Assembly (NCBI RefSeq): GCF_006065315.1
Contig: NZ_CP040749.1
Location: 3,680,001 to 3,744,000, forward strand
DNA from: Aureibaculum algae
GTDB taxonomy: Bacteria > Bacteroidota > Bacteroidia > Flavobacteriales > Flavobacteriaceae
Direction: 5' to 3'
DNA length: 64,000 nt
The notes below the pieces were generated by a model. The model made no database searches. It was not told the DNA's origin and worked only from the letters and a program-made list of their open reading frames with translations. Positions 62,102 through 64,000 of the stretch are shown one piece after another; the first letter of the stretch is position 1, and each line of letters opens with the position of its first letter. Both the position numbers and the translations under genes were made by a program.

Positions 62102-62281
62102 ATGATTAGAAGTTAAAAATATAAACGAATGTGTGCGATTTAAAAAAACAGCATTCTTTTTTAAATTTTGTCACTATTTTTAAGGCTTTTAAACTACTTA
62201 TTACCTCACATAGCCCCTTAGTTTAGTCTATTTTTCATAAAAAAGTATAATTAATTAAGATCATACTTAAAGACTAATACT

Positions 62282-62289
62282 TATCTTTG
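62282..62289 (+). promoter_or_regulatory. Promoter -7 element (TATCTTTG) for pncB
   Basis: TATCTTTG lies 14 bases before the GTG start at 62304, so the leader is only about ten bases long. The 237 bases between the ffh and pncB starts hold both promoters; no other feature is evident there. Confidence 0.55.
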
Positions 62290-62303
62290 TTTAAAAACAA
62301 GAC

Positions 62304-63707
62304 GTGTTCAAAATTTCTGCTACTTATACCGATTTGTACCAACTCAGGATGGCACAAGCCTATTTTAAAAATAATAAACATGAGCAAACAGCTGTGTTTG
62401 ATTATTACTTTAGAAAAAACCCTTTTGAAGGAGGCTATACTATTTTTGCTGGTCTTGAAGATTTATTACAAAAACTAAAAAATTTACAATTTAGCAAGGA
62501 AGATATCTCGTTTTTAAAAACTCAGAATTTTCCTGACGATTTTTTAGATTATTTAGAAAAATTTCGCTTTCATGGAAAAATATTTTCTGTTATGGAAGGT
62601 GATGTGATTTTTCCAAACCGACCGACGCTCCGTGTAGAAGGCACTCTTATTGAAGCTCAACTCATTGAAACAATAGTTCTAAATTTACTTAATTTTCAAA
62701 GCTTAATTGCTACTAAAGCTCGTCGTATGCGATTTATTGCAGGTAATCGCTCTTTATTAGATTTTGGACTAAGGCGTGCACAAGGACCAGGTGGTTATTA
62801 TGCTTCTCGTGCTGCCTTTATTGGTGGTTTTGATGGCACTAGTAATGTTATTGCTGGAGAAGATTTTAATATCCCTATTTCTGGAACCATGGCTCATTCC
62901 TTTGTGCAAAGTTATGATAATGAGCTCGAATCTTTTAGAGATTTCGCAATACAACTTCCAAAAAAATGTGTCCTTTTAGTAGACACGTATAATACTTTAA
63001 AAAGTGGTATACCTAACGCCATTATCGTAGCCAAAGAAATGGAAGCACGTGGTGAAAAATTATTTGCTATTCGTTTGGACAGTGGAGATTTAGCTTATTT
63101 TGCCAAAGAAAGCAGAAAGCTTCTAGATGCAGCCGGACTACACTATGTAAAAATAGCTGCGTCAAATCAATTAGATGAATATGTAATAAAAAGTTTGCAA
63201 GAACAAAATGCACCCATTGATATCTATGGCGTAGGTACTAACTTGGTCATTGGCAAACCAAATGGAGCTCTAGATGGTGTATATAAACTTGCTTTTTCTA
63301 ATGGAAAACCAAGAATTAAAATTTCAGAAAATTTAGAAAAAATAACATTACCACACGCAAAGCAAGTTTACCGTGTAACATCTGAGGAGGGCATATGGAT
63401 TGGGGCGGACGTTATTAGTTTGAAAACCGAGAATCATGTTACAACGATGCATCATCCTTTTGACCCATTTAAGCAAATGGACATTGATAGTTTAAAACAA
63501 GAACCGTTGCTAAAAGAAGTAATGGGCGAAGGAGAAATTAAAATTAAACTACGTACGCTTTCAGAAATTGCAGAATATAGTCGAGAACGTTTTGCTCAAT
63601 TACCATTAGAATACAAACGTTTTTACAATCCACATCAATACAAAATTGGAATAAGTACAGCACTCAAAAAAGAGCAAGAAGCACTGATCAAATCACGTAA
63701 AATTTAA
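62304..63707 (+). CDS. pncB: Nicotinate phosphoribosyltransferase
   Basis: NAD salvage enzyme of 467 residues that makes nicotinate mononucleotide from nicotinate and PRPP. Features: TYTDLYQLRMAQAYF at the N-terminus, RRAQGPGGYYASRAAFIGG, SGTMAHSFVQSY with the His, and FAIRLDSGDLAYFAKESRKL. The start is GTG at 62304: no ATG suits, and the conserved N-terminus begins there. The nicotinamidase gene follows after 13 bases, making a two-gene salvage operon that turns nicotinamide into nicotinate and then the mononucleotide. Confidence 0.93.
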   Translation: MFKISATYTDLYQLRMAQAYFKNNKHEQTAVFDYYFRKNPFEGGYTIFAGLEDLLQKLKNLQFSKEDISFLKTQNFPDDFLDYLEKFRFHGKIFSVMEGDVIFPNRPTLRVEGTLIEAQLIETIVLNLLNFQSLIATKARRMRFIAGNRSLLDFGLRRAQGPGGYYASRAAFIGGFDGTSNVIAGEDFNIPISGTMAHSFVQSYDNELESFRDFAIQLPKKCVLLVDTYNTLKSGIPNAIIVAKEMEARGEKLFAIRLDSGDLAYFAKESRKLLDAAGLHYVKIAASNQLDEYVIKSLQEQNAPIDIYGVGTNLVIGKPNGALDGVYKLAFSNGKPRIKISENLEKITLPHAKQVYRVTSEEGIWIGADVISLKTENHVTTMHHPFDPFKQMDIDSLKQEPLLKEVMGEGEIKIKLRTLSEIAEYSRERFAQLPLEYKRFYNPHQYKIGISTALKKEQEALIKSRKI

Positions 63708-63720
63708 CCCGTTTAAATAT

Positions 63721-64000
63721 ATGCAAGCACTACTTTTAATTGATGTTCAGCCAGATTTTATGCCTAATGGTAATTTACCTGTACCTGATGGCGATTCCAT
63801 TTTACCGCTCATCAATCTAGTGCAATCGCATTTTGATTTGGTGGTAGCAACGCAAGATTGGCATCCAAAGAACCATATTAGTTTTGCTAATAACCACTCA
63901 GGTAAAAAAGAGTTTGACATTATTACCATTGATGGACTATCACAAACATTATGGCCTACACATTGTGTGCAAAATACACCAGGTGCTGCCTTGCATCCAA
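63721..64000 (+). CDS. pncA: Nicotinamidase (5' part, cut by window)
   Basis: Isochorismatase-fold amidohydrolase converting nicotinamide to nicotinate; 93 codons are in the window and the frame runs off the right edge. LLLIDVQPDF carries the catalytic Asp8, and the metal site DWHPKNH has Asp46, His48 and His52, followed by DGLSQTLWPTHCVQNTPGA. The catalytic Lys and Cys lie at or beyond the edge. Gene order with pncB supports the call strongly. Confidence 0.92.
   Translation, partial: MQALLLIDVQPDFMPNGNLPVPDGDSILPLINLVQSHFDLVVATQDWHPKNHISFANNHSGKKEFDIITIDGLSQTLWPTHCVQNTPGAALHP

Noticed and set aside
1..64000. tRNA, rRNA, CRISPR, insertion sequence, integrase, prophage or classical defence genes.
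   Set aside because: No T-loop/anticodon patterns, repeat-spacer arrays, transposases or restriction/defence families were recognised on either strand; only the HipA-like/DUF3037 pair is even loosely defence-like.

Overview
This window is a strongly AT-rich chromosomal segment of a member of the Bacteroidota, most likely a marine-type Flavobacteriaceae. The evidence is: two secreted proteins with type IX secretion (T9SS) C-terminal sorting domains and a PorD-type T9SS component; many Bacteroidota-only families (DUF2851, DUF6090, a Bacteroidota omega subunit, fused alpha/beta 2-oxoacid dehydrogenase E1); promoters of the Bacteroidota type (a TAnnTTTG -7 box, in a few cases with TTG/TTTG about 20 bases upstream); and start sites without Shine-Dalgarno sequences. 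I see no rRNA, tRNA, CRISPR array, insertion sequence or prophage. The gene order looks like ordinary core chromosome with a few accessory patches.

Layout. 1-2121 (minus): PspC-like protein, K+ channel with RCK domain, RmlD-like reductase (cut by the left edge). 2254-14188 (plus): uvrA, a LOG-type hydrolase, a T9SS-exported nuclease/phosphatase, a dead M1-peptidase/beta-barrel fusion, fused 2-oxoacid dehydrogenase E1, a coiled-coil membrane protein and a YkuD_2 L,D-transpeptidase. 14260-34350 (minus): a second, larger L,D-transpeptidase, DUF2851, cystathionine beta-synthase, a glycosyltransferase, a T9SS cargo protein, fabI, recN, a two-domain ABC ATPase, a sulfatase, the porD-coaBC-rpoZ-bamD block, ferritin, dapA, two DUF genes and prfA. 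34566-37010 (plus): two tandem cytochrome c lipoproteins and rlmD. 37114-41918: a thiol-disulfide protein, LysR plus a YeiH exporter, then a HipA-like kinase/DUF3037 pair with a small beta-rich protein. 41921-54431 (minus): serine hydrolase, TonB receptor, a chitin-type cluster (GH18, GH20, PhoD, SGNH), CIA30, DEAD-box helicase, HAD phosphatase, argS. 54509-59785: subclass B1 metallo-beta-lactamase-like lipoprotein, beta-CASP hydrolase, Cys-less ArsC-like protein, CbpA/CbpM, cupin, VOC and NTF2-like genes. 59789-64000: folD and ffh (minus), then the NAD-salvage pair pncB-pncA (plus, cut by the right edge).

How they work together. The bamD-rpoZ-coaBC-porD block couples outer-membrane assembly and T9SS function to basic metabolism. 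The T9SS cargo proteins, TonB receptor, chitinase/hexosaminidase and sulfatase are the polymer-degrading surface equipment expected of a marine flavobacterium. Two L,D-transpeptidases of different families face each other across one shared symmetrical terminator.

No complete, obviously new system stands out. The best candidates for a second look are the HipA_2-type kinase/DUF3037 operon with a perfect inverted repeat in its leader, the M1-peptidase relative that has lost every zinc ligand and is fused to an outer-membrane barrel, the ArsC-fold protein without its cysteine placed ahead of a CbpA/CbpM chaperone pair, and the reciprocal Asp/Asn exchange in the thiamine-diphosphate motif of the fused E1.
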